A stretch of DNA of 64,000 nucleotides, taken from Duganella sp. BuS-21 (GTDB lineage Bacteria > Pseudomonadota > Gammaproteobacteria > Burkholderiales > Burkholderiaceae_D). Location of the stretch: NCBI GenBank assembly GCA_041874725.1, contig CP097466.1, positions 5,146,001 to 5,210,000 on the forward strand, given 5' to 3'. The translations under genes were made by a program, and so were the position numbers. Under the pieces are notes generated by a model. It was not told the DNA's origin. It worked only from the letters and a program-made list of their open reading frames with translations, and searched no databases. Shown one piece after another: positions 1 through 9,660 of this stretch; the stretch's first letter is position 1, and each line of letters opens with the position of its first letter.

Positions 1-1641
1 CAGTTGGCGGGTGTCGGCGTCGGCCAGCCAGGAGATGGTGTAGCCGGCGCGTTCCAGCACTTCGGCGCGCGCGGCAAGCGCTTGCAGGGAGATGCCCTGC
101 TCCTGCATCAGGCGTGTGCTGCCCAGCACCAGCCGCACGCCGTCGACGGTCGCCGCCACGCCGCGTCCGGGCAAGGCGGCGACATCGGATGCATGCGGCG
201 CCGCGCCAGCGCCGGCGGCTTGCACCACGGCGCGTGCCAGCGCATGTTCGCTGCCGCGCTGCACGGCGGCGGCCAGTTGCAGCAATCGCGCCTCGTCCAC
301 GCCCGGCGCCGCCGCCATGTCGGTCAACGATGGCTTGCCTTCGGTCAGCGTGCCGGTCTTGTCGAAAGCGACGGTGGTGATGCGGTGCGCCAGCTCCAGC
401 GCTTCGGCGTCCTTGATCAGGATGCCGTGGCGCGCCGCGACGCCGGTGCCAGCCATGATGGCGGCCGGCGTCGCCAGTCCCAGCGCGCACGGACAGGCGA
501 TCACCAGCACCGCCACCGCGTTGATGATGGCTTGCTGCGCATCGCCGCCGAACAGCCACCAGCCGCCAAAGGTCAGCAGCGCCAGCACCAGCAACACCGG
601 CACGAAGACTGCGCTCACGCGGTCCACCAGATGTTGTACCGGCGCCTTGGCGGCCTGCGCATCTTCCACCAGGCGGATGATGCGCGCCAGCGTGCTTTCC
701 GCGCCGACGGCGCTCACGCGCACCAGCAGCAAGCCTTCGCCATTGATGGCGCCTCCTGTCACCCGCTCGCCCACATGGCGCGCCACCGGCAGGCTCTCGC
801 CGGTGATCAGGGCTTCATCGACATGGCTGGCGCCTTCGGTGATCTCGCCATCGGCCGCGATGCGCTCGCCGGGACGGATCACGATGATGTCGCCCACGCC
901 TACCTGGTTGATGGCGACATCGACATCCTGCCCGCCGCGCCGTACCCGGGCCGCTTCGGGACGCAGCGTTTGCAGGGCGCGAATGGCTTCGGCGGTTTGC
1001 CGCTTGGCGCGCGTCTCCAGCCATTTGCCCAGCAGGACCAGGGTGATGACCACGGCCGAGGCTTCGAAGTACAGATGCGGCATGGGGCCGGCCGCGACCA
1101 GCTGGAAGACGCTCAGGCCATAGGCGGCGCTGGTGCCGATGGCCACCAGCAGATCCATATTGCCGCTACGAGCGCGCGCCGCCAGCCAGCCGGCGCGATA
1201 GAAACGCGCGCCCAGCCAGAATTGGACCGGCGTGGCGAGCAGCCATTGCAGGCGACCGTCCAGCATCCAGTGGATGCCGGCCAGTTCCAACAGCATGGGC
1301 GTCACCAGCGGCAGGGAGAACAGGGCCGCCAGCAGGACGGCGAGGCCGCCGCGCGGCGCGACTAATGCAGCGGGACGGGACGGGTCGGCAGCGGAGGTGG
1401 TTGCGGCGGTGGCAGGAGCGGCAAAGGCCGGCTCGGGTTGCGAGGCCTGGTAGCCGGCTTTGTCGATGGCCTGCGCCAGCAGTGCAAAGTCCAGCACCTG
1501 GGCCGACTCCACCCGCGCCATCTCGGTGGCTAGATTGACGCTGACCTTGTCCACGCCCGGCACGGCCGCCAGCACGCGCTCCACCCTGCCGACGCAGGAG
1601 GCGCAGCTCATGCCTTCAATTTTGATCGCTTGCTGATTCAT
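1..1641 (-). CDS. copA: Copper-translocating P-type ATPase CopA, N-terminal 547 residues (3' end beyond window)
   Basis: Reading leftwards from the ATG at 1641, the frame stays open to the window edge. Residues 10–16 are GMSCASC, the metal-binding loop of one heavy-metal-associated (HMA) domain. TGES near residue 280 is the actuator-domain loop, CPC at residues 383–385 is the intramembrane copper site, and DKTGT at 427–431 holds the phosphorylated aspartate. This set is diagnostic of P1B-1 ATPases, which export Cu(I) from the cytoplasm. The ATP-binding remainder and the last membrane helices lie outside the window. The HMA–membrane linker is rich in Ala, Thr and Pro. A CueR-like promoter lies directly upstream, which agrees with copper induction. 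Silver export is an alternative substrate reading. Confidence 0.95.
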   Translation of the reverse strand, partial: MNQQAIKIEGMSCASCVGRVERVLAAVPGVDKVSVNLATEMARVESAQVLDFALLAQAIDKAGYQASQPEPAFAAPATAATTSAADPSRPAALVAPRGGLAVLLAALFSLPLVTPMLLELAGIHWMLDGRLQWLLATPVQFWLGARFYRAGWLAARARSGNMDLLVAIGTSAAYGLSVFQLVAAGPMPHLYFEASAVVITLVLLGKWLETRAKRQTAEAIRALQTLRPEAARVRRGGQDVDVAINQVGVGDIIVIRPGERIAADGEITEGASHVDEALITGESLPVARHVGERVTGGAINGEGLLLVRVSAVGAESTLARIIRLVEDAQAAKAPVQHLVDRVSAVFVPVLLVLALLTFGGWWLFGGDAQQAIINAVAVLVIACPCALGLATPAAIMAGTGVAARHGILIKDAEALELAHRITTVAFDKTGTLTEGKPSLTDMAAAPGVDEARLLQLAAAVQRGSEHALARAVVQAAGAGAAPHASDVAALPGRGVAATVDGVRLVLGSTRLMQEQGISLQALAARAEVLERAGYTISWLADADTRQL

Positions 1642-1671
1642 AGGACACCCAACGCTGTTTTCACCAACTAC

Positions 1672-1702
1672 AGCATCAAGTATCCCACGATAGCAAGGTC
1701 AA
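1672..1702 (-). promoter_or_regulatory. CueR/MerR-type promoter of copA
   Basis: On the minus strand TTGACC (1697–1702) is followed, after an unusually long 19-base spacer, by GATGCT (1672–1677). A stretched spacer containing CCTTGC and an imperfect inverted half is typical of promoters that MerR-family copper sensors untwist. The dyad is degenerate, so the assignment rests on the spacing, the CCTTG half-site and the copA context. Confidence 0.5.
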
Positions 1703-1709
1703 GACATTT

Positions 1710-2567
1710 TTAGCGGACTTCGCAATCCACGTCGTTGCTCTTGGACTTGCTGGCGCCGCTGCCGGATGCTGCGGTGGTCGAGGAAAAAGTCGACGGCAGC
1801 GTGAACGGTATGCCCGGATTCGACGGCAGCATGACCGGCGGCTGCTTGAAGCTTGGCGTAAAGCCGAACTGACCTGGCGCGAAATTCAGGTTGCCGCTCG
1901 GGTTGGCCACGTTGATCAGGCCGTCGATCACATGCACGTAAAGGCCGGGCGGCAGCGGCGCCGGCCCGCCTGGAATCGCTAGCGGAATATTCGCTTGCGC
2001 CAGCATCAGCGGCTGCACCGGGTAGCTGTCGCCCAGCGCGGCGGTGCTGGCCATCATCCAGGCTTCGCGTGCAGCCGCTGCGACGGCGACCGCCTGCTCG
2101 GTCGGTTCGATCCAGTCCACGATGAAGGTGGTGCCGCGGATGCCGATGGTGGCGCTTGGCGTTTTCATCGCGAACTTCTCCTTGTTGCGCTTGCCCAGCA
2201 AACCGGTGACCGAGCGCAACCCGCCCTTGACCAGATTGAACGAGGCATTGTCGCCATCCGGCTTGCCGGCATCAAAGCTGAAATTTTCCACCTTGAAGGT
2301 GGTCGACGGCTTGAGCGTGATCTCACTATTGTCGATGAATTTCACCATGGCGTAGGTGTTCTTCTCGGTCACCAGCGTGTCGCCGCTTTCGATCTCCGAC
2401 TTCATGGAGAGGATGCGCACCGCACCGTCGGCCTTCTTGGCCAGCAACGGCCCGCTCAGCTGCACCACGGTGCCGGCCACCTGGGCGGCCCAGCTTGCGC
2501 CGGCCATCCAGAACAGCGCCAGCAACATCAACGCTTTAATTGCAGTAGAGTTTTTTAGTTGGTTCAT
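1710..2567 (-). CDS. FecR-domain periplasmic protein
   Basis: The 285-residue product starts with a signal peptide (hydrophobic core ending GASWAA) and continues into a FecR domain at about residues 30–150, with the family features of a 'G..L.V....Y....F.D.S..TL...T' strand region and [13 protein letters not shown]. Such proteins outside iron-signalling operons are usually exported and probably bind carbohydrate or surface polymers; that role is inference. The C-terminal third is Pro/Ser/Gly rich and low in predicted structure. The start codon lies 32 bases inside the 3' end of the TpsA gene, so the two are translated from one transcript in different frames. No sigma/anti-sigma partner is adjacent, so a FecIR-type signalling job is unlikely. 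Confidence 0.85.
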   Translation of the reverse strand: MNQLKNSTAIKALMLLALFWMAGASWAAQVAGTVVQLSGPLLAKKADGAVRILSMKSEIESGDTLVTEKNTYAMVKFIDNSEITLKPSTTFKVENFSFDAGKPDGDNASFNLVKGGLRSVTGLLGKRNKEKFAMKTPSATIGIRGTTFIVDWIEPTEQAVAVAAAAREAWMMASTAALGDSYPVQPLMLAQANIPLAIPGGPAPLPPGLYVHVIDGLINVANPSGNLNFAPGQFGFTPSFKQPPVMLPSNPGIPFTLPSTFSSTTAASGSGASKSKSNDVDCEVR

Positions 2568-5500
2568 TTTTGATTGCGCTCTTTTCGTTGGATGCAGCTT
2601 CTTTGGTATCTGCCGTTTTGTCGGACTTCGAGTCGTCCGGCGTCTCGGAATTACCCGAGCCGCCCGAACTCGATCCGCCGCCGGACGAGCTGGTCGTCAC
2701 AAACGGTTGCTCGTCCGGAGCCTTCGGCTTGGCGGCGGTCACGGTTTTGATAATTTCGTTGGTCGCCTGCTGCACCGGCTTGACCGGCTCCGACGCCGTA
2801 GGCGGCGACAGCACCTGGCATAGCGCCGAATTCGGCGCTATGGTGCAGATATCAGCCGATGGCGGCGGCGTTGGCGTTGGCGTTGGCGTCGGCGTCGGCG
2901 TCGGCGTTGGCGTTGGCGTTGGCGTTGGCGTTGGCGTTGGCGTCGGCGTCGGCGTTGGCGTCGGCGTAGGCGTCGGCGTTGGCTCTGTCGGCGTTGGCGT
3001 TGGCGTTGGCGTCGGTTCCGTTGGCGTAGGCGTTGGCGTTGGTGTCGGTTCCGTTGGCGTTGGCGTTGGCGTTGGCGTTGGCGTTGGTGTAGGCGTTGGC
3101 GTAGGCTCTGTTGGCGTTGGCGTTGGCTCTGTTGGCGTTGGCGTTGGCGTTGGCGTTGGCGTTGGCGTTGGCGTCGGCTCCGTCGGCGTTGGCGTTGGCG
3201 TAGGCGTAGGTTCCGTCGGCGTTGGTGTTGGCGTCGGCGTTGGAGTAGGCGTTGGCTCCGTCGGTGTCGGCGTAGGCGTCGGCGTTGGTTCGGTCGGCGT
3301 CGGCGTCGGCTCCGGAATCAAGGTTGGCTGCACCGCGACACCATTGGCGGTCACCGTGCCGCCCTGATTGTCATACTCGCTGGCCGTCATCTGCACACTG
3401 CCGCTGCTTGAATTGACGACGGCGCCGTTGCCAATCGTCAGCACATTGTCCTCGCCATAGCCGACACCTGCGGCCAGCGTGATGTTGCCGGAAACCGTAG
3501 TGACCGAGCCGTCGATGAACAACGGGCTATGCGTTTGCAGCTTGATGGCGCCCGTCGAGGTGGACACGGCGCCGGCGATGGTCATCGCGCCGGTGTTATC
3601 AATCGTAATCGCGCCGTTGTTGCCGGCGCCGGCCTGTGCCACATCGTTCACGGTGAACATGGCGTCGTAAATAATGTTACTGGTATTCTGAATGTTGATG
3701 GGCGCAGAACCGCTGCTGGCCGTATTGGTGGCCGTCAGCTCACCCAGCACAGTCTTCAACGGCGAAGTTGCGGTACCGACGCCGCCAGTGGTGCTCAAAA
3801 TCAGGTGGCTCGCAGCGACCGTCCCGCTCGGCACTGTGCCACTGCTGTTCACAATCGCGCCGCTGACGGCGGTCAGCGTGACCTCGCCTTCCGATTTCAC
3901 GCCCTGAATATTGAACAGCTGCGCAGCCGTGGTGCCGCCCAGCAGCGTGGCGATGCCCAGAGGGCCCGCGTTGGTGAAACTCAGGTCGCCGGAACCGGTT
4001 TGCGACGCCGCCAGGTTGGTGACGCTATTGGTGGTATCGGTCAGCGTAATATTGCCCGACTCCGAAGTCCTCAGGCCGAGGTCGCGCACCTTGATGGCGC
4101 CGGTTTGCGTAATATTGCCGGTGCCGCTCAACAGGCCGACGCGCACCGTGCTGCTATGCAGATCGGTCGGCAGTTGCTGCCCGGTGGTGGCCAGCCCGTT
4201 GACGGTGATGTTGCCGACCGCCAGGTTGCTGTCGGCCGAACCGAGGCTCAGCGTCGGGGCCACCACACGCCACAGGTTCTCCACCATCATGCAATTGCTG
4301 GAGCACCCCGTGCCGCCGCCGATCACCATGCTGTAGCCGGAGCTGTACGGATGGATGCTGGCGCCGACGGTGCCGGTGATGTTTGTATTCAATTCCAGCG
4401 TGTTGGCGCCGATCTCGAAGATGCCGGCACTGCTGGCGACATCGACCGTCACCGTGCTGCCGTTCAGCGTCACGCGCTGGGTTTTACCGTTGATCGCCTG
4501 CGCCACCGTCACGTGCGGCGCGGTGATGTTGACCAGGCCGCCGGTGAGATTGCCGGTCAGCGTAACGCCATTCAGCTGCAGAACGTCCATGTTCTTGACG
4601 CTCAGCGAGCCGACGCTGCTCGCGCTCAATGCGTCGATCTGGTTGGTGGCGCTCAGCAGGCTGACCGCGCCCGGCGTCGTCACGCTCAGCGAGGCCGCGT
4701 TCAAATAGCTGCCGCCCGAGTCTTGGGTGATACTGCCGGTGCCGCTCAGCGTAATCGCGCCGGGCGTACTGATGGTGTTCAGATTGAACGCGCTGGCCCC
4801 GTAGTAGGTAAAACCGCCATTCGCCGCGCCGCCCACCGAGGTGGCCTTGTTGGCGCCGGTCAGGCTGACGGCGCCGCTGCCGGCATTCGCGGTCAGGCTG
4901 CCGGAGGTGATCGCACCAGTGCCGCTGATGCTGCTGCCCTGCAGCGTAACGCTCTGGCCTTGGGTGTTTACCGCGCCGGCCACCGAAATGCCAAAACCGC
5001 TGGTGACATTGAGGTTGCCCTCTTCATACGTGCCATTCAGGGTGATCGCATTGAGGGTGAGGGCGTCGGTATTTTTCACCCACAACGAACCCACGCTGGT
5101 GGCCGTCAGTGCGCCGATATGGTTGGTGATGCCGCTCAGCGATACCAAGCCCGGCGCGGTCACGGTCAGCGACGGCGTGGTGATCGCCGCGCCCTCGCTC
5201 TGGAAAATATTGTTGCCGGCCTTGAGATTCATGCCGGTGGAGCCGCTCAGGTTACCGTTGATATTCAGCGAGCCGGCGGCGGTGTACGCCAGGCTGCCGC
5301 TATTTGCGTGGCCGCTGATACCGCCGCTGATGACGTTGGCGCCGGTCAACGAAACCGAACCGGCGTACAAGTTGAGGTTGCTGGCCGTGACGACGCCGGT
5401 GCCGCTGATAGCGCCCACCTTGCCGTCCAGGCTCAGGGTGCCCGGGGTTTTCAGGGCGCTCGATAAGGTGACCGACTTGCCCTTCAGGTAAAGGTTGGAA

Positions 5501-7890
5501 GCGGCCGTGCCGCTGGTGCCGAGGTCGACCGCGCCACCCACCGTGAGATTGCCGTCGTAGCCCTCGCCATAGCCGAGGTTCAGCTGGCTCGACCGCAGGG
5601 TCCGCAGTTCGGCCTGGGACAAGCTCAGCTTGCCGGTGGCTTCCGCGCCCAGGCTGATGTCGGTGGCGCTGCCGTAGGTGTCGACCGAAATGGAATCGGC
5701 GATGAGCGTGCTGGCCGAGTTCAAGTCCATCTTGTTGCCGATCAAATAGATCGAGCCGGAGCTGACATGGGCGTTGGCATCGGTCTTCAGCGTGCCGGTG
5801 CCGTCGACGCTGACGACGACACGGCTGGAACCCGACAGATCATGGCTGAGGGTGATGTTCTTGCCGCTCTCCAGGGACAGGCTGCCGATCCCCGCGAGCT
5901 GGACGTCGCCGCCGGTGGTGATATTGCCGGCGCCGCTGTGGCCGATGCTCAGGCTGCCGGTGGAGATGGTGTTCAGCCCCGCTTCAGTGAGGCTGAGCTT
6001 GCCCGTGGCGGAACCGCCGAAGACTATGTCGCGGCTGCCGCTGAAGGCCGCCAGCGAGACCGCATCCTGGCCAGTGCTTTCGCTACTGCCGATGCTGCCG
6101 TTGCTGCCGTTGAGGACGATATTGTCGGCGATGAAAGACAGCAATGCCGCCCCCTCGCCGTCCACACGCACTGCGCTATCCGAGCCCATGGTGATGAAAC
6201 CATTGCTGACGGTGGCCCGTACATCGAGATTGCCGTTCTTGATGAGGTTGCCCTCGTCGTCGTAACGGGTCAGAATCAAGCCGTCGTTGATGGTGACGTA
6301 GGCCCCCTTCAAGGTCAGATCGCCGCCGCTGGTACGGATCATGCCCTCGTCGGAATACCTGTTGACGGTTACGCCGCCGAGCCCGGTGGCGTGCGCCGGA
6401 TCGTTGGCGATCAGGTTGACGTCGCCCGTCATGAAGATCGGCCGGTTGACCACGATGTTGTTGCCGGCCTGCGCCGTCAGGCTGACGCCCTGCTCATTGT
6501 CAATGAGACTGTTGAAGGTGATGTCGTTCTTGGCCTGCAGCAGGATATTGCTTTCCGCTTCGGACAACAAATCGGCGCCGATCGAGGTGGTGCCGCTGGT
6601 GGCGCTGCCGAACGGCTTGCCGGCCTCGATGTCGCCGCCGCGACCGGCGACGATGTCGATATTGAACGGATCCAGCAGCCAGCTGCCGGTCTGGCCCTTG
6701 GCCGCGCGCGTGTTCACACGCGCGCCGGCGATGTCGAGGTAGTCGCCCGAGGTTTCCACCTTGCCGCCGTTGCCGCCTTCGGCGCCGCCGCGCGCCGTTA
6801 GCGTGCCGTGTACGCGCGCCGTGTCCTGGCCCCACACCACCACCGTGCCGCCGTCGCCGTTGCGGCCGGCGTCGGCGCGGATCACCGCATCCTGGCCCAC
6901 GTAGGCGGCGCTGGCGTTCTGCAGCGCTGGATTCTTGCCCTGGTAATCGCCGCCGACCAGCACCTTGCCGCCGCCGGCCTCGCCGCTGGCGTCGACCACG
7001 GCATTCCCGGTCACGCCCACTTGCGCGCCGAGCAGCAATATGTCGCCGCCGGTGTTCAGGTTGCTGCCGGTGGCGGTGGTGGTGCTGCCCTGCTCCACCA
7101 GCGCGGTGCCGCTGGCCTTCAGCACGATCTTGCCGTTGGCGCCGCGCACGGCGCTGTTGGCGTTGATGTTGCCGCGCTGGTTGACCAGCGCGCCGAACAC
7201 GCCCACGCGGCCGCCCTGGGCCACGATGCTGCCCAGGTTGACCGCCTGGTCGCTCGGCGCCGACACCACCACCTGCACGTTCGGATCGGCCGAGTCGAAC
7301 AGCTGTACGCTCTTGCCGGCCGCCAGCACCACGTCGCCGTTGGGCGAGGAAATCACGCCGCTGTTTTCCACCGCCGGCGCGATCAGGAAGATCTGCCCGC
7401 CGGACGGCGTGGTGATCGTGCCCTGGTTGCTGACCTTGCCCGCGCCGGCGGCGCCGTCAAAGTTGTTTTTGCCGGCCAGGAAATCGGCGTTGGAGATATT
7501 CAGGCTGGAGGCGACCAAGCCGTTGACGTCCACCCGCGAGCCGGCGCCGAACAGCACGCCGTTCGGATTAATCAGGAACACCTTGCCGTTCGACTGCAGC
7601 GAGCCGAGGATCTGGCTCGGGTCCTGGCCGGTGATGCGGTTCAGCACCTTGCTGTCGCTGCTTTGCTGGATGAAACGGGTCACCTCGCCCGCGCCGATCG
7701 AGAAGCTGCGCCAGTCGATGATGGTGTTGGGGGTGTTGATGATCGAGTACAGGCTGCCTTGCTGATTGAAGGTCGCCATGCCGTGCACCACGGTGGGCGC
7801 GACCGGCGCGGCTTGCGCGGCGCTGAAAGCGGTGGCCACCACCACGGCGAGCACCTTGCGGCGCAATTTATAGGAGGTTTGCGGTTTCAT
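2536..7890 (-). CDS. TpsA-type exoprotein, filamentous haemagglutinin N-terminal domain, Thr-Pro-rich C-terminus
   Basis: The ATG at 7890 gives 1784 residues. An extended signal region (Lys/Arg-rich, then a hydrophobic stretch ending AAQAA) is followed by the two-partner-secretion domain: [19 protein letters not shown] opens it and NPNG stands at residues 108–111. The middle consists of Gly/Ser/Thr/Asn-rich beta-helix repeats. Residues about 1526–1674 are a (Thr-Pro)n tract broken by Glu-Pro, then a Ser/Gly/Lys-rich tail. The protein should be exported through the TpsB pore encoded just upstream (14-base gap) and stay at or leave the cell surface as an adhesin or matrix protein. The upstream frame could be extended into tpsB, but that stretch is Arg-rich shadow sequence, so it is excluded. 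Confidence 0.9.
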   Translation of the reverse strand: MKPQTSYKLRRKVLAVVVATAFSAAQAAPVAPTVVHGMATFNQQGSLYSIINTPNTIIDWRSFSIGAGEVTRFIQQSSDSKVLNRITGQDPSQILGSLQSNGKVFLINPNGVLFGAGSRVDVNGLVASSLNISNADFLAGKNNFDGAAGAGKVSNQGTITTPSGGQIFLIAPAVENSGVISSPNGDVVLAAGKSVQLFDSADPNVQVVVSAPSDQAVNLGSIVAQGGRVGVFGALVNQRGNINANSAVRGANGKIVLKASGTALVEQGSTTTATGSNLNTGGDILLLGAQVGVTGNAVVDASGEAGGGKVLVGGDYQGKNPALQNASAAYVGQDAVIRADAGRNGDGGTVVVWGQDTARVHGTLTARGGAEGGNGGKVETSGDYLDIAGARVNTRAAKGQTGSWLLDPFNIDIVAGRGGDIEAGKPFGSATSGTTSIGADLLSEAESNILLQAKNDITFNSLIDNEQGVSLTAQAGNNIVVNRPIFMTGDVNLIANDPAHATGLGGVTVNRYSDEGMIRTSGGDLTLKGAYVTINDGLILTRYDDEGNLIKNGNLDVRATVSNGFITMGSDSAVRVDGEGAALLSFIADNIVLNGSNGSIGSSESTGQDAVSLAAFSGSRDIVFGGSATGKLSLTEAGLNTISTGSLSIGHSGAGNITTGGDVQLAGIGSLSLESGKNITLSHDLSGSSRVVVSVDGTGTLKTDANAHVSSGSIYLIGNKMDLNSASTLIADSISVDTYGSATDISLGAEATGKLSLSQAELRTLRSSQLNLGYGEGYDGNLTVGGAVDLGTSGTAASNLYLKGKSVTLSSALKTPGTLSLDGKVGAISGTGVVTASNLNLYAGSVSLTGANVISGGISGHANSGSLAYTAAGSLNINGNLSGSTGMNLKAGNNIFQSEGAAITTPSLTVTAPGLVSLSGITNHIGALTATSVGSLWVKNTDALTLNAITLNGTYEEGNLNVTSGFGISVAGAVNTQGQSVTLQGSSISGTGAITSGSLTANAGSGAVSLTGANKATSVGGAANGGFTYYGASAFNLNTISTPGAITLSGTGSITQDSGGSYLNAASLSVTTPGAVSLLSATNQIDALSASSVGSLSVKNMDVLQLNGVTLTGNLTGGLVNITAPHVTVAQAINGKTQRVTLNGSTVTVDVASSAGIFEIGANTLELNTNITGTVGASIHPYSSGYSMVIGGGTGCSSNCMMVENLWRVVAPTLSLGSADSNLAVGNITVNGLATTGQQLPTDLHSSTVRVGLLSGTGNITQTGAIKVRDLGLRTSESGNITLTDTTNSVTNLAASQTGSGDLSFTNAGPLGIATLLGGTTAAQLFNIQGVKSEGEVTLTAVSGAIVNSSGTVPSGTVAASHLILSTTGGVGTATSPLKTVLGELTATNTASSGSAPINIQNTSNIIYDAMFTVNDVAQAGAGNNGAITIDNTGAMTIAGAVSTSTGAIKLQTHSPLFIDGSVTTVSGNITLAAGVGYGEDNVLTIGNGAVVNSSSGSVQMTASEYDNQGGTVTANGVAVQPTLIPEPTPTPTEPTPTPTPTPTEPTPTPTPTPTPTPTEPTPTPTPTPTEPTPTPTPTPTPTPTPTEPTPTPTEPTPTPTPTPTPTPTPTPTEPTPTPTPTPTEPTPTPTPTPTEPTPTPTPTPTPTPTPTPTPTPTPTPTPTPTPTPTPTPTPPPSADICTIAPNSALCQVLSPPTASEPVKPVQQATNEIIKTVTAAKPKAPDEQPFVTTSSSGGGSSSGGSGNSETPDDSKSDKTADTKEAASNEKSAIKNEPTKKLYCN
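2869..3315 (-). repeat. Hexanucleotide repeat tract encoding (Thr-Pro)n with Glu-Pro interruptions
   Basis: On the plus strand this is a run of GGCGTT/GGCGTC/GGCGTA hexamers broken at intervals by GGCTCT, GGCTCC or GGTTCC. In the tpsA frame it reads Pro-Thr-Pro-Thr with periodic Glu-Pro, about 149 residues. The unit is a multiple of three, so copy-number change would alter length but not frame. Confidence 0.95.
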
Positions 7891-7904
7891 CGTATTCTTC
7901 TCAA

Positions 7905-9485
7905 TCAGTAAGCCAGGCCGAGGCGGACATGCAGGCGGTCGGCGCCGGAGCGCAGCGTGGCGCCGGCCTTGACCACATGGCCGTAGTCCAGTTGCAGGTT
8001 CACATAGGTCGACAGCACAAAGCGCGCGCCGACGCCAACGCTGGCGATGGACGTGCTTTCGAGTTCGCCCGGCAGCGCCTTGTTGCGGCGCACGTAGGCG
8101 GTATCGTAGAAGCCCAGCAGGCGGCAATTCCAGTTGGCGCGCGCACACAGGTTGGGCGTGTAGGCTTCCAGGTTGGCGCCGAGGCCGGAATCGTTGGAGA
8201 TTTCACGCTCCAGGAAGCCGCGTACCGAGGTGGCGCCGCCGGCGCCGAACTGCTCGCCGGGAATCAGCGCGTCCGGCGAGTACTGGCCGTTGACGATGGC
8301 GCGCAACTGCCATTCGTTGCTCAGCGCGCGCGTGATGCTGCCGCCCACGCGCACGATGGTGTAGTCGGCCTTGGCGCCGGTGCGTGCCAGCGTGAAGGCG
8401 TCCTGGCTGCCGTTGGAACCGCCCGAGATATTGCGCAGCAGCGTCACCTGGCCGCCGATATCGCCCTGTTTGAACGGCGTGCTGGCCTGGTAGCTGATGC
8501 TGAGCGGGTGTACGGTGACGTTGTTGCCCAGTTCCGTGCCCAGCAGCTGCACGCTGTTCTTGAAGGCTTTCACGTCGACGCCGTAGGTCAGGCGGGAGTC
8601 GATGTCGCCGCGTTTGTCCAGTGCCTGGTTGTAGCGCGCGCCATAGACCGCACCCTTGCCGCTCACGGCCAGGTTGAAGGCGCCGGCGCTGACGTTGCCC
8701 GAATCGACGTTGGAATAGCTGGCGAAGAAGTCCAGCGAGTCGCCGCTCTCATACAGCGGAATGTGGTAGCCGGCGCCATACACCTTGACGCGGCCCGGCT
8801 CTTCCGCCGAGGTGGTGTATTGCAGCGACGCCAGGTGGTCGCGGCCGAACAGGTTGGCGTTCTGCAGCACCACGCCGATGTGGGTCTTGCCGGTGGAGGT
8901 GGTGCCGGTGTTGTCGCCGTTGGCCAGCACCTTCCACGGCGACTCGTCCTTGACGTCCAGCACGGCGTCGACTTCATCATCCTTCTCGCCGCTTTGCAAC
9001 TTCATGGTGATCTGCTTGGCGGGGCTCTCGTTGCCCTGCTTCAGGTTGGCCGAGACGGCCTTCAGGTTCGGCGATTTGCCTTCCTGCAGCGCAGGCAGGC
9101 TGCGGCGGATATTGGCTTCGTCGAAATAACGGTTGTTCTTGACCGATACGCGGCCGATTTTGGTTTCCACCACGCGCAACACCACCACGCCGCCGTTCAA
9201 TTCCTGTTCCGGCAATTCAATCGTCACGACGTTATAGCCGCGCTGATGATAGACTGCCTCCAACGCTTCCAGCGCGCGCTGCACGTCGCCGAAATCGCGC
9301 TGCTTGCCGCTGTAGCGCGCCAGCAGGGTATCGATCTCGGCTTGCGACAACAGCGTGTTGCCCTTGACTTCGAAGCGGGCAATTTCAAAGCGGATGGCGC
9401 TGTCATCGGGCGCTTGCGCCCACGCCGAGGCAACGGCGACGGCAAGAACGGAACCTGCGAGCAGGCGCGTTAGGCTATATCTCAT
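7905..9485 (-). CDS. TpsB outer-membrane transporter (ShlB/FhaC/HecB family)
   Basis: The 526-residue protein begins with a signal peptide (hydrophobic core ending ASAWA). A first POTRA domain ([18 protein letters not shown], about 32–105) and a second POTRA domain (about 106–190) lead into a C-terminal beta-barrel. The barrel contains the family's conserved [13 protein letters not shown] segment, which corresponds to the VRGY/F motif of the L6 loop. It secretes its TpsA partner across the outer membrane; the partner gene follows 14 bases downstream. The ATG at 9485 is the first codon after an AT-rich leader that carries an inverted repeat. Confidence 0.93.
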   Translation of the reverse strand: MRYSLTRLLAGSVLAVAVASAWAQAPDDSAIRFEIARFEVKGNTLLSQAEIDTLLARYSGKQRDFGDVQRALEALEAVYHQRGYNVVTIELPEQELNGGVVVLRVVETKIGRVSVKNNRYFDEANIRRSLPALQEGKSPNLKAVSANLKQGNESPAKQITMKLQSGEKDDEVDAVLDVKDESPWKVLANGDNTGTTSTGKTHIGVVLQNANLFGRDHLASLQYTTSAEEPGRVKVYGAGYHIPLYESGDSLDFFASYSNVDSGNVSAGAFNLAVSGKGAVYGARYNQALDKRGDIDSRLTYGVDVKAFKNSVQLLGTELGNNVTVHPLSISYQASTPFKQGDIGGQVTLLRNISGGSNGSQDAFTLARTGAKADYTIVRVGGSITRALSNEWQLRAIVNGQYSPDALIPGEQFGAGGATSVRGFLEREISNDSGLGANLEAYTPNLCARANWNCRLLGFYDTAYVRRNKALPGELESTSIASVGVGARFVLSTYVNLQLDYGHVVKAGATLRSGADRLHVRLGLAY

Positions 9486-9517
9486 TTTTTTTGGACTCGT
9501 GGTGTTAATCTAGATTT

Positions 9518-9539
9518 ATTGTTATTTTACAATAACAAT
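9518..9539. promoter_or_regulatory. Perfect AT-rich inverted repeat upstream of the tpsB–tpsA–fecR operon
   Basis: ATTGTTATT and AATAACAAT are exact reverse complements separated by TTAC. The element is 33 bases upstream of the tpsB start in a 175-base gap and stands out in a GC-rich region. It has no T-run to make it a terminator for the cyclase gene. It could be an operator or a 5' mRNA hairpin; no known regulator consensus was recognised. Confidence 0.55.
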
Positions 9540-9660
9540 CTTTCCCCGATGCTAGCATAGCCATCAAGCCCTGAGAGCGATCCAGCGGCGATCTTTCCGC
9601 GCACTGCGGCAAGTGTTGGATTTCTGCCTTATACGGGCTTCATGATTGCAGTTTCGCCAC

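Noticed and set aside
4..1365. 453-codon open frame on the plus strand at the left end
   Set aside because: It is antisense to copA, whose motifs (HMA, TGES, CPC, DKTGT) are all in the minus frame.
2861..3315. Tandem hexamers as a possible CRISPR array
   Set aside because: The unit is six bases without spacers and encodes Thr-Pro in frame.
7891..8148. 86-codon N-terminal extension of TpsA
   Set aside because: Arg/Cys-rich sequence overlapping tpsB; the signal peptide starts at 7890.
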